Of a stretch of 64,000 nucleotides of DNA, positions 10,499 through 20,431 are shown one piece after another. This DNA comes from Isochrysis galbana (lineage: Eukaryota; Haptophyta; Isochrysidales; Isochrysidaceae), in NCBI GenBank assembly GCA_018136815.1, contig CM030932.1, forward strand, positions 3,398,614-3,462,613. Reading direction: 5' to 3'. The position numbers were made by a program, and so were the translations under genes. How positions within the stretch are numbered: position 1 is the first letter of the stretch; the number at the start of each line of letters is the position of its first letter. The notes beneath the pieces were generated by a model. The model had not been told where the DNA came from and did not search any database. It saw only the letters and a list, made by a program, of their open reading frames with translations.

Positions 10499-12254
10499 AT
10501 GGACCACAACCCGGTCCTGGTCGTCGTGGGCACGTTCCCGGCGGTGGCGGTGCTGATCGCTGTGTACACACGCTCCAAGACGATTGCCACTTTCGCTCAA
10601 CTCGGTGGACTGCAGGGGCGTGAGCAAACTCAAGAGCAATTGATCGAGGCGCAGACTTCGGCGGATTTGGTGCTGCCGCTCAAGCTGCAGGACAAGATCT
10701 CGTTCACACTGGGCGTGCTCAACGTCTGCCTCACCTGCTACTTGATGGGCGCCGCTCCCGAATACTTCTACCTTTGGCACACGCCTAAGGCTGTGATACT
10801 CATTACCCTTCGCTGGTACACGTTCAAGCAGAGAAAGCAGCATTACCTCCTGTACGATTTCTGTTACTGGGCGAACATCCTGGGCCTCGTCTACCTCTGG
10901 GGGAAGCGCTCCTCTGCTTTTCTCTTTCAGATCTTTTTCATTGTCTCCAATGGACCGCTGGCCTGGTCTGTGCTGACGTTTGCACAGTCGCTCGTATTCC
11001 ATTCTCACGCACACATGACCTCAGTATTCATCCATGTCTCACCAATGCTGCTTTCCCATGCTCTGCGGTGGCTGCGGCCTGAGGCAGCCCAGCGCGCACA
11101 GATCTTTGAGACCAGCGAGCCATTCGCGATTTGCGGTCCGGCGGGCTGCTCTGTTTCGCCCTGGATCCTGTGGTACGCCTTGCCATCACTCCTTGCACCC
11201 ACCATGAAGACTATTTGTGCCGTCTCGACGGGATGGCATAGAATCCTTCCTGTGCGCAGCGGTTATTTGTGAGACACCCTTTCTTCGATGCGCGACATTT
11301 AATTGCGCGCTCCTCCTGTGGCATCTACAGCAAATCGAAACATTCAATTCTCTCCGTTCATCTGCTCATCTAGGTGGAATGCCATGCGCTATTTCTATGT
11401 TCCTTGGCTAGTGTTCTACTACGTGTGGGTTTTCTTGATCCTCGGGCCACGCATCAAGTCGCGTTCGTACCAGACTCTCTACGACCGTGTCGTCTCACAG
11501 GAATGCATCAAATCCACACGCGCCTTGTGCAAACCTTGTGCAGCCACACTGCCTTGCATTTGTGAGTTGTTTTCGAGCAACTCTCCTTGCTTCATCCCAT
11601 GCCTCACCTCACCTCGCCCGGTGCTACCATCTTGGCAGGGAAGCACCTCACGCGTGCTCCATCGCATGTTCTGTCTGTTTGGCGTGCAGACATCGCGGCG
11701 GTTGTACAAGAAGGCTGTGTACATGCTCATGCATCTGGCGATGGGCATGGTCACATGTGCCCTCGCCACTCTCTTTTGGCACTCACGCATTGCTCACTCC
11801 TCGTTCATCCTTGCCATTTGCGGTGCGTCTGTGTGGAATGCGGCGGGGTTCTACTTCACGGTCTTCACAAAACGGTACGTGCATGGATAGATAAATGGCT
11901 GAAATTCGTTGCAGACTGAGCATGTGACCTCTCTCTCCTCGATATTCTTCTCATGCGTTGCCATGTGCCTAGTTGCGCTCATGGATGGTGGAGTGGTATG
12001 TGCCCACTTCAATCGCTCGTCTACTTCTACCCCAAAACTCTCAGCTGGTGACCTCATCCGGAGAAGTGTCAGAATTTATTTGTAACTGCATATGCTCGCG
12101 ATGATAATTCTCAACTCTCGCAGGAGATATGAGTTAGCTCATCTGCCATGTACTTCGCTTTCATCATAGGTACGAAATGGAATTGGCGGCGTCCGCACAG
12201 AAGTTGGTGCACAAGGCAGCTGGAGAAGCGAAAGTGGCAGACAACGAAAACTAG
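10499..12254 (+). CDS. GPC1: glycerophosphocholine acyltransferase-like membrane protein
   Basis: A DUF2838/GPC1-type multi-pass protein of about 419 codons, or 356 if a further intron is real. Family marks in order: LQDKISFTLGVLNVCLTCYL, LRWYTFKQRKQHYLLYDFCY, WANILGLVYLWG, NGPLAWSVLTFAQSLVFHS, HMTSVFIHVSP, YKKAVYMLMHLAMG and GASVWNAAGFYFTVFTKRY. Characterised members acylate glycerophosphocholine with acyl-CoA to lysophosphatidylcholine in the ER membrane. Introns read from the sequence are 11173-11373 (GT-AG, exons join WILW-WNAM) and 11875-12169 (GT-AG). The in-frame stretch 11501-11689 reads unlike the family and may be a third intron, with GA...AG borders (CAG|GAATGC...GTGCAG|ACATCG). 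ATG 10499 is chosen because the conserved part begins soon after. A G/GA-rich tract lies upstream. Confidence 0.85.
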
Positions 12255-13151
12255 CCCTACGATAAGCCGCACTCGAGGTCAAGGGGCCTAAAAGGGCCGT
12301 CTCAACGAAAAGATGGTCAAGTCATCACACCACACAATGTGCAGTGGACCGCACTAGGCAATAGCTACTTAAAAGGCACATTCGAGATCTCATTCACCCG
12401 GATTCAAAAATCTACTACTACTACTATGTTAAACCGAGAGTCCAGTGTGCGCTCTCATGTGAGGGAAGCTTATGCATATGTATTCTTGATCTAAATTCAT
12501 TCCCCCATTCTTCCAACTGAGTTATTTATGCTTGCTTCGCATGGGCCAGCGCATATTCTGAAGGTGCTACTTGCTACTTGAGGTTCCCTTCTTTTCTTCA
12601 CGCCCCCTGTCTATTTTGGTATGTGAGCAATTCTACCCCTCAACTTTGCCTGTCGGGGGGCGGGGGGGAGGGGGGGGTGCGACCACCTGCCATTTTGCCA
12701 CCATGCCCCCCCCCCCCCCCGGGTGGGGCGGGAGGGAACCGCGCGCGCCCTTGCCTCGTCACTATGGTAGGCTGGCAGAGGGGCCTTACCACACGTGCCC
12801 ACACCCTTCTTGAGGGCTACATCAGGAACGCACGCCCTGGCCCGTCGTGGCCAGCCAATATGGTGCGGCATATTTACCCTTATATCCATTTTTTAGTCCA
12901 ACGTTTAGTGCGAAAAAACGCGATGCATGCGGGTCGTCCCCCTCGCACCGCTCCCTCTTGGTGATAAATTCGGGCTAGGACAGGTAGGATTCGGGCTAGG
13001 ACAAGTAGGCGCCTCTTGGGTCGACGAAGGATGCATGTGGTGCCTTTTTCGCACTGGAGCGACGATATCCCACCGTCCGACTCGCGCCCCGCGAAAGGAG
13101 CGTTCGCCGTTGCTTCGACGAAGGGCTTGGTGCGCGTGAACCCGCTGTCGG
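12255..13151. other. intergenic, no gene recognised
   Basis: AT-richer sequence up to about 12560, then a G-run/C-run block (12655-12720) and mixed GC-rich DNA. Nothing in six frames resembles a known domain. CTAGGACA(A/G)GTAGG is repeated twice at 12974-13010. Confidence 0.6.
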
Positions 13152-13340
13152 GTGGGCGACTTTTGGGTGACCCCCGATTGGCGCGGTCAAGGCGTTGGGA
13201 GGACTTTGCTACGGGAAGCGATGCGTGTCGCTCGTGAGCTAGGGATGCGGCGCCTGTGGTTGTGGACGTTGCTCGAGTCGGGGCCCGTCTCGTTGTATGA
13301 TCGCCCACCGCGCAGCGCGGGGCTCGATGCTCGAGGAGTC
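13152..13340 (+). pseudogene. GNAT N-acetyltransferase fragment
   Basis: The frame reads VGDFWVTPDWRGQGVGRTLL, then REAMRVARELGMRRLWLWTL, then SLYDRPPRSAG. This fits the GNAT acetyl-CoA loop (R/Q-x-x-G-x-G/A, here RGQGVG), the helix after it, and the terminal LY-x-R region. In that frame there is a TGA at 13137, and the N-terminal strands are missing. Neighbouring frames upstream (AFAVASTKGLVRVNPLSGG) could hold them after a frameshift or splice. It sits among repeats, so I favour a broken copy. Confidence 0.5.
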
Positions 13341-13534
13341 GATTATTTTCCTACTTTCCTACCCACATGCACATGCATTGAAACGGCTCCTCACGACGAA
13401 CTCTCGCGAAAGATATTCTACGTACGGAAACAAGAAACAATCAAAATATCAAAATTCGCCTACTATTTCTGCATTTGTCATTACAAAACAATATTCCAAT
13501 TAGTACACGGAGGGAAAGGAGACCAAATGAAGGC

Positions 13535-13715
13535 AAGCCGCAAGCCGCCTTGCCAGTGAGAGAGTGAGTGGGTCAGCAGGGCAGTCTGCTCTCGGCAAGC
13601 CATCAGGCATGCCAGGAGAGTGGGTGGTTCTTCCCCCATGGCAGGGGAGGAGTGGAGAGAGGGGGGGGGGCTCGTGCCCCCCCATGGGCGAACTAAGTAT
13701 AAACTAGCTTAGTTG
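13535..13715 (-). repeat. dispersed repeat R2, copy 1
   Basis: Read on the minus strand this matches 24945-25130 on the plus strand: AGTTTATACTTAGTTCGCCC, GGGGGCACGAGCCCCCCC, CTCTCTCCACTCCTCCCCTGC, GGCATGCCTGATGGCTTGCC and CTGACCCACTC...CACTGGCA. No ORF is shared. Confidence 0.7.
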
Positions 13716-13987
13716 AACAAGTATGTAAACTTATTACTTAGTTGAAGAAAGTGTCGCATCCGCGATCGACCTTTTTGTTTTAGAAGTTGTTTGCGTTTCT
13801 ATGTCCCCTCCTTGCAGCTTGCAGCCACGAGCCACTAGTCACCGTCGCAGGATCCTACATTCGCCCTCTTTGCCCTCGCTTCCGGTGGTCCAGCCCGTCA
13901 TACCATCACTCCCGGCCACCTTCGCCGCGCCTCCCGCCGATCGTTTCCCTTCCGAATCATCGCATATCGAGCCAGTGGTCATGCTCA

Positions 13988-14240
13988 TGCTCGATCCGTC
14001 AGAGAGAAGAGATTGACTATAATTTGTTCCTCCCTGGTTCTGCTTTCCTTGGGCGTGAACCGGGTTAGCTTGTTCAGCGTGTCGAATATCTTCCTTAGTT
14101 GTGGGCATTCCCCCAAGTGGGAGGAGGATTCGTCGGTTACTTTACAGAAACGACACGATTTTACCCTTCCGCGGTCCGTGATGCGGTCAGTCGTGCCTAT
14201 GCTGAGGGCGGGGTTAAAGGGCCGGGGACATGGGGCTGTT
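13988..14240 (-). pseudogene. LINE ORF2 C-terminal zinc-knuckle fragment
   Basis: The minus strand encodes a CRFCK...HLGEC motif followed by PQLRKIFDTLNKLTRFTPKE and QIIVNLF. It matches the C-terminal region of LINE copy A (CRLCK...HLGEC, PKITKILETLDKVTRFTPR, VIIDNLF, about 45480-45660). The C-x2-C-x8-H-x3-C arrangement is kept. Neither the RT upstream nor the tail downstream is present. Confidence 0.7.
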
Positions 14241-14559
14241 GGATGCGTGCGTGAGCCCAAGGCTGCGCGCGCGGCGAGAATATTACCACTACGAAAATTT
14301 TGTACCATATACGAAAGCCTTTGCCTTTGCCAAAGCCAAGGCACCAACACCAAATGATCTTATTTTTGAATAACAGATACCAAGAATCTTCTCCGCGAGA
14401 CAAAAGAGCGTGTCAGCCACATGTTACAGATGATATTTCGGCCTGCTTCCTGCTGCCTCGTACAACAATTGAAGCACTCGTGGAGAAGAAAATGGCCCTT
14501 GGTGCACTCACCCTGACACAAGCGCAGGGATGCAATGTTTGTCGACCGCCTCGACAAAC

Positions 14560-15232
14560 TCACTTCGTGGCGGCCGCCTTGTCCACCACATCGAATTCGT
14601 GCTTACAATCCGTATAGCCCATCCCGATGCCAACGCCGGCCCCAAGACCGGCTACCGCAGATCGAGCAGCAGGTGACCCTGCACAACAAAAAAAGGAGTA
14701 GTGTAGGCTCTCAATGAAACATGTGCGAGGAAACAGGATGGGATGGGGGTAATAAGGGGGTGGTAGAGGTGGGTGCCCATCGTGCACGACATGCGTCGCA
14801 CAGCGATCGGCATTCCTAGCATGGGCATGAGCAAGGCGGACGTGGACGCAGAAGATGCAGGGAACAATGATACTCACTACTACTGATGTAAGGCAGTGCA
14901 AAATGCAGTGATGCAGCGTTGTGTGCTTGAATGCGCTCGCACATGTGGAGGGGATAGGGTGAGGAAGAGGGTTGGGGTAAGCGGAAGATGCTTACGGAAA
15001 AGAATCATTGCCGCAAGACCTCCCGCAAGGGTTCCGTAAGCAAGCTTGCGGATTGTGTTCTCTATGCACGAGTCCCAGGTCTCTGCCACCTGCACCGCAT
15101 GAGCAGCATTCCGTAAGATGGGTGGGTGAGACTGCGTCAGATGAACGAGTGACCAGCTGACTCAGGGTGGCCTCGCCCGAGCGTCTTGCCGCGCACCCGC
15201 AGTTCGGGCAGTCCAGTCTTCGTGGTGGCCAT
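14560..15232 (-). CDS. MIC10: MICOS complex subunit Mic10
   Basis: Three exons, 15232-15197, 15089-14996 and 14678-14560, all with GT-AG introns in matching phase, give 82 aa, the usual Mic10 size. The protein starts MATTKTGLPELR, then AETWDSCIENTIRKLAYGTL, a first membrane segment with the glycines GTLAGGLAAMILF, and a second one with the family's glycine ladder (GLGAGVGIGMGYTDC) before KHEFD. Mic10 sits in the mitochondrial inner membrane as a hairpin and bends it at crista junctions; both glycine motifs needed for oligomerisation are visible. The first exon is inferred from an ATG and donor at the right phase (VAETWD follows directly). No neighbour is functionally linked. Confidence 0.85.
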
Positions 15233-15438
15233 CGCAGTTGGTCGGCAGCCGGCGTGGGGCGCGGCGGCGCTGGCTCGGCGCGCTCTGCAGGCGCGAGGGG
15301 GGTTTTGACCGCCGCACACACATATTGAATACTGATACTGATATTGAATGCCATTGTCCATTGTCCAGTGTCCTTCGGAATAGTAAACATATAACATAAA
15401 TGTTTTTTATGTTAACATGTTTACAATAATACAACATC

Positions 15439-15517
15439 TGAGCGTTAGTACCACTACTGCCACTAGACCGGAACTACCACGACGGCTCTCAGCGCACTTG
15501 CCCGTACACCTTGACTC
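15439..15517 (+). repeat. dispersed repeat R4, copy 1
   Basis: GCGTTAGTACCACTACTGCC followed by ACTAG..CGG and CTCAGCGCACTTGCCC recur at 56553-56632 in the same orientation. Below about 80 bp nothing else is shared. Confidence 0.65.
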
Positions 15518-15599
15518 GTGCTGAGTGCTCATGCCTCGTATATCTCGCTGTGTGTTTAGCGGTTAATACCACTACCACTACTCCCACTGAGCAAGGTTG

Positions 15600-15990
15600 A
15601 TCTCACTTTTGGAGATTGCCTGCGAGCTGCGAGGGCGCGCCGGCAGCTAGCGCGGAACGCGGATCTTGCAGGGAGCGCATGGAGCCCTAGATGGGAAATA
15701 CGGTGCAGGGGCCTGCAAATACAGCAATACAGCCAAATACATATGTATTTGGCCTCCGGCCAAATACATTTCAAATACATTCGAGGCCTACTACCCCGGA
15801 CACGCTTCAAATACAGCCAAATACATATGTATTTGGTCTCTGGCCAAATACGGTAAATACGTATTTCCCATCTAGGCATGGAGCTTTCCTCGGGACCCAT
15901 ATTGGAAGTGACTATGAATACGACGAATACGGGATACGGGCATTGCGAACGACACACGGAGGGCGCGGAAGTGCGAAAGGAGAAAGGAGG
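15600..15990 (+). repeat. dispersed repeat R6, copy 1 (occupied by a MITE)
   Basis: Matches the minus strand of 19448-19645 on both sides of the inserted 191-bp MITE: GGAGATTGCCTGCGAG, GGGCGCGCCGGCAGCTAGCG and GAGC...before it, and CATGGAGCTTTCCTCGGG plus CACGGAGGGCGCGGAAGTGC after it. The second copy carries no insertion. The underlying repeat has no recognisable product. Confidence 0.75.
15686..15876. mobile_element. 191-bp hAT-like MITE with 8-bp TSD
   Basis: Terminal inverted repeats CCTAGATGGGAAATACG (17 bp, perfect) and 8-bp direct flanks CATGGAGC at 15678-15685 and 15877-15884. The R6 paralog at 19448-19645 has one CATGGAGC and no insert, so it is an unoccupied site. Inside are two copies of a 22-bp palindrome around ATACATATGTAT (about 15732-15752 and 15813-15835). 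There is no coding capacity. Eight-bp duplication fits the hAT superfamily, and the mobilising transposase is not identified here. Confidence 0.85.
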
Positions 15991-16256
15991 CTTGTGGGGG
16001 TTTGTGGGTCGGAGGGGGGGGAGAGAGGGGAGAGACTGTCCGCGCGGAGGGGGGGGGGCTCTGCGGAGGAAATGAGGAAATCTGCGGGGGGGGGGGATCT
16101 GAATATCTGAATCTGAACGCGAGGCGCGAGGGGCCCATAATTTCTGCCATCTCCACTTATTACTTATTACCTTAAACGCGTGGACAATTTCCGTAATAGC
16201 AAAAAAAAAACCTCAAATCTTCGAATTTCGAGACGAAAATTTGTGACATCGGGATT

Positions 16257-17100
16257 TGGTCGACAGGCACAGGCAGCACGCTTGAGGAACGCATCGACGC
16301 CTCCTTCGAGCAGATGCTTCATCGTCTCGACCTCGTCCTCGAGCGGCTCCGATGGGCCGGTCTCTCGTGTAAGGCCTCCAAGTGCATCTTGTTCGCTATC
16401 AAGGGCGAGTACCTTGGGCACGTCGTTTCTCGTCGTGGTCTCGAGATGGACCCCAAGAAAGTCGAGGCGGTACGCTCGATCGATCCGCGTCACATCAACT
16501 CGCTCGAGAAGGTCCGCTCGTTTCTCGGTCTTTGTTCGTACTACCGTCGGTTCATCAAGGGCTTCGCGCACGTTGCGGCCCCTCTCACCGACCTGACTCG
16601 TACGGGCGTCGATGTGGCTACCGTCTCTCAGTCACCTGAGTGCCAGACCGCGATCCGCTGCCTCATCGATCTCATCACGTCTGCTCCAGTGTTGGCTGCG
16701 CCTCGTCACGACAAGGAGTTCATCGTCAAGACGGACGCGGCCAGTACTCTGGGTATCGGCGGAGTCCTGTCGCAAATTGACGACCACGGGCACGAGCATG
16801 TCGTCGCGTATTACGGTCGCCGCCTCACCGCCGCGGAGCGTCACTGGACCACCACCGAGGTGGAGCTTCTCGCCGCCTTGGAAAGCATTCGCACTTGGCG
16901 ACCGTACCTTTGGGGCCGACACTTCCGCCTCGTGATCGATCACCAAGCTCTCCGTTGGTTACTCACCATGAAGGACACCGTCCAGGGTGGGCCAGCGTCG
17001 CGCCTGATGCGATGGGCGCTCAAGTTGTCCGAGTATCGCTTCACCGTCGAGCACAAGCCGGGTGCTAATCACAAAGATGCAGATGGCGTGTCACGCTTGG
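16257..17100 (+). pseudogene. Ty3/gypsy reverse transcriptase C-terminus and RNase H
   Basis: The frame begins just after where the YxDD active site would be (STGTGSTLEERI) and continues with LRWAGLSCKASKC, GHVVSRRGLEMDP, FLGLCSYYRRFIKGFA, then the RNase H part: VKTDAAS, VAYYGRRL, WTTTEVELLAALESIRTWRP, VIDHQALRWLL and the HKPGANHKDADGVSR end. It is thus 5'-truncated within the RT palm and 3'-truncated before integrase. It stands in front of an LTR, so internal deletion joined RNase H to the 3' end. Serine/phenylalanine-rich sequence to 17240 keeps the frame open but is unrelated. Confidence 0.85.
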
Positions 17101-17418
17101 TGGCGGCCGACGATGGGTTCTTCGTTTCTCGTTCTTCGATTCTCGATTCTCGTCGTTCCGCGTTCTTCGTTTCTCGCTCTCGATTCTCGATTCTTGTCGT
17201 TCCGCGTTCTCATCGGTCCTCGATTGTTCGTTGTTCGTAATTCGTAACTTCTCGATTTATTGTTTCATTCGCTCTTCGGATTTATTCGCTCTTCGCTCTT
17301 GGCTCATTCGGTCTCGTTCAGGATTGCTCTTCTGCCTTTCTCGTGGCTTGCTTGGAGCTCTCCGATGTCCGTTAGGTTCTCTTCTTTCCTCGCGGGACGC
17401 TCGATCCTAGCAGGGGGG

Positions 17419-18017
17419 TGTCGCATTCGCGAATCGACACTCGTTAGGCTTCGCTCTTCTCTTCGTCGTTCGGTATTTATCGTTATAATTCTCTCGTTCT
17501 CGTTCTCGGTCAAAAGCTTCGCTTGGATGCATGGGATCGTGGGTTGTGGAGCGCCCTCTCTCTTCCTCTCGAAAGAGAAGGGAAGTTTCCCCACCTTTCT
17601 TCCTCCCAGGCGCCTCGCAGATAGGTTTAATTTGCTATCTCCCCTGCGGTTCTTTATCTGCTTCTGGGGGCAATCAGGTTTAATTTGCGACCTCTTCGCA
17701 TCTCCCCTTAGGCACATCGCACTCCTTTCGTCTTATTTGGTAGGTCTCTTGGAATCCTGCGTAGCAAGATTGCCCCTCGATTCCGTTATGGTGCGATTCC
17801 CGTTCCAGACAAGATCGCCGACAGATCGCCCTTTGATCGTCGTCCGTTGTTGTCTGATCGGAGTGTTTGGGTTTGATTTCAGTCGAGTTATGTGAGAAAG
17901 TCGTGGGGCGAGAGTCGGGGTGTTTTCCTGGGTGTCGTTGTCCGTCGTCCTGTCGTCAGTCGTCATTCGTCGCTCTCGCTCTCGTCGTTCTCGCTCTCGT
18001 AACACTCATACCCTACA
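17419..18017 (+). mobile_element. gypsy LTR, copy 1
   Basis: A purine run (AGCAGGGGGG) is directly followed by TGTCGCATTCGCGAATCGAC, exactly where homology with 59081 onward begins. The two share long blocks, including TTATCGTTATAATTCTCTCG, GGAAGTTTCCCCACC and CTGGGGGCAATCAGG, and end near CTCGTAACACTC.TACCCTACA. The polypurine tract marks this as a 3' LTR of the element at 16257. The gag leader after it suggests a tandem or recombined arrangement. Confidence 0.7.
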
Positions 18018-18091
18018 ACCTCGCCTCGCCTCGCCAGCCCCTGCCACCACAGCCCTCCTCTCACTCACCCTCGCCTCTCGCCGCTCGCTCA

Positions 18092-18283
18092 ATGTCGCTT
18101 TCGCCGCCGTCCTCGCCCTCGCTCAAGCCCGCCTGCCCGCCTTCCTCTGCTGACGGGCTTCAGCCCGTCAGCACCTCCGAACTCGTCTCCTCCGCCGCGC
18201 CTGCCGCCGGCATGGCCCCTTCCTCATTGCCCTCAGGCCCTATGGGCCATCCCAATTCGTCAGGCGAACCAGGACTTGCTTGA
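18092..18283 (+). pseudogene. gag N-terminal leader after LTR 1
   Basis: A 63-codon ORF starts MSLSPPSSPSLKPACPPSSA, shared with the ORF at 60040 after LTR 2. It contains a DNA inverted repeat, GCTGACGGGC TTCA GCCCGTCAGC (about 18150-18175). The inverted repeat is also present at about 60097 and, in the opposite strand copy, at about 22799. Nothing of gag beyond the leader remains. Confidence 0.6.
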
Positions 18284-19447
18284 GCCCAGGGAGAATCCGA
18301 ATCTGCATGCCGCATGCCTTGCGCGACCACGACGACGAACATAGAAGACGGTATACGTATACAACTGTCGCACATCCAGAGTATTTTATATACTCGAGTG
18401 CCGAGCAAAACTCCTGTAAAAGGGAGAACGTGGTAGGACGTGACGTACGAAATCGGGGGCCGCCGCGCTAAGCTGCCGATTTTGTGCTCGCTTTGGATCC
18501 ATGGGTTAATCCTCCTCTTCTAGGTCTCTCGTTTCGTATGGTTAAATGAACTCTCTTGGCTCGACATCGGGAGTCGTCTCGATTTAAGTCGGGGGGTGTT
18601 GTATTCCTGCCCATCTGAAGACTGTAGGCATGAATATTCGAATATTCGTGTAAGGTACGCGCTTATAATTACAATTGAACAGTTCCCCGTGTTGCCGCTG
18701 ACGCACAAGACACACAGATTCGGATTCCCCATGGTCTCAAGTCCAGGTTTGCAGATTTTGGTCACGAAATTTGCGATTCGAATTTTTGTTTTTGCTATCA
18801 CTATAATTGTTGGCTCGTTTAAGGTAATAAACCGGCATGACTTCGACTTCTCGTTCTGCAGTTGCTCTGCGAGACTCTCTCTCTCTCTCTCCGTCCGCCT
18901 CTCCTCGGCCGACGGCAGGAAGGTTCGTCCAAAACATTCTCCGGTCCCGAGATATCTCGTGGGGGGTCTCTCCGCGCTCCGCGAGGGAAAGGACGCGATC
19001 TCGCTCCGAGATTGGCCTCGCGCCCTCCCACGCTGCCCCGCCGTGCCCTCGGTCCCTCGCCCCCCCCGCGGCAGGTTCTTTCCCTCGGCGTGCCGTCCGT
19101 CGCCTCCGGCCCTCTTCTCTTACTTTCTCTTGATGTCATCAAATGTTCCATATAATGACCGTCTGTTGTCTTCTCTCATCTATCGGTCATATCTCCCCAA
19201 CGAGAGATCTGCCCTCGTTGTGTCGGCCTCCCCTCTGTCGCATGTCTGCGCGTTGCTGAGTTGCCCTGGTGCCGACGCCTGGCCGTCCGTCCAGGTGTGG
19301 TTAGTTTTCGCCCCGTTTGGCTTAGTTTGTGTGGTTTTGTGTCCTCGAGCTTTTTGTAGCAACTTCGCCGTATTCCCAAGCGAGTCCCCCCGAGTTCCCG
19401 AGTCTATACCCCGAGTCAACGAGTCAATACAAGCCAAGCACGCGCCT

Positions 19448-19645
19448 AAGCCACCCCCAGTCGCCTGCCACCACCTCCCACAAGCCTCCTTCCGCACTTC
19501 CGCGCCCTCCGTGCGTCATGCGTCGTGCGTCGATCACCATGCCCGTAGTCAACCCCGAGGAAAGCTCCATGAGCTCCCCGCAAGAACCGCATTCCGCGCT
19601 AGCTGCCGGCGCGCCCTCGCAGGCAATCTCCAAGAGTGAGATGAG
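19448..19645 (-). repeat. dispersed repeat R6, copy 2 (unoccupied MITE site)
   Basis: Minus-strand match to 15600-15990 without the MITE; a single CATGGAGC is present at the position duplicated in copy 1. The stretch 18284-19447 has no recognisable gene, only Ser/Pro/Arg-rich open frames. Confidence 0.75.
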
Positions 19646-19653
19646 CCTTGCTC

Positions 19654-19717
19654 TGACAAAATGAAGCCCCCCATGCATGTTAGTACTGAGTTAGTAGTTA
19701 TAAATCACTGTTTGACC
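19654..19717 (-). repeat. GGTCAAACA fold-back mini-repeat, copy 2
   Basis: On the minus strand it starts GGTCAAACAGTG and ends CTTCATTTTGTCAG, like the copies at 24752 and 41031, but is about 10 bp longer in the middle. Confidence 0.55.
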
Positions 19718-20039
19718 GCCCTAACTATAATTATAACAATAGTGTCTGTATCTAGTACGAGTAGGCTACTATTACTATAGTAGGGGCGAGACCCGTGACC
19801 CGTGGCCCGTGGGCGGCCGCAGGACGGGCCATACCATGGATCTCTTCTCCGCGGCGTCGACAAAAGCCGATGATCATGTCAGAATGCACCACATCCCATC
19901 TGGTGGAAACCCACCGCGGCCCTAGATAGAGTGATGGGTTGACCATTGGCCGTATGAGTATGAGTACTCCTACACATGATTTTCGTTGTTTCGTACGCCA
20001 GGGGAGCCCTCGCCCGCCAACGGCCGACGCGACTTTGAC

Positions 20040-20430
20040 CGGAGGAGACGGGGGCCAACGGCCTCCCCGGCCCTTCTCCCCCCCCCCTCCCTCCCCTCCC
20101 TCTCCCCCCCTCTCCCCCCCCGCCCCCCGCTCGCTCGCTGCGTTGATCGCGCCGCGCGGGGCGCCCCCCTTCCCCCTCCCCCCCCCCCTCTCTCTTTCTC
20201 TCTCCCCCTCTCCCGCCCCCCATGCGCGGCCCGCTGCTTCCTCTCTCTCCTCTTCGTTTCTCTTCCTTCTCCTCCTCGTCCCTCTCTTCTCCTCCTCCGC
20301 CACGGCACTCTCCTCTTCTTCACTCTCTTCTTCTTACTACCGCCTCTCTTCTACCCCCCCCTGCCCTCTCTCTCCCTCTCTCTCTCCTCTCTCTCTCTCT
20401 CTCCGCCCCCTCCCCCCCGCCCTCTCGCAG
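20040..20430 (+). promoter_or_regulatory. pyrimidine-rich tract in front of CCT7
   Basis: Nearly 400 bp of C/CT runs end with CTCTCGCAG one base before the CCT7 ATG. It may be promoter or 5' leader; the terminal CGCAG could also be a splice acceptor. Similar tracts precede other genes in the window. Confidence 0.5.
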
Positions 20431-20431
20431 C

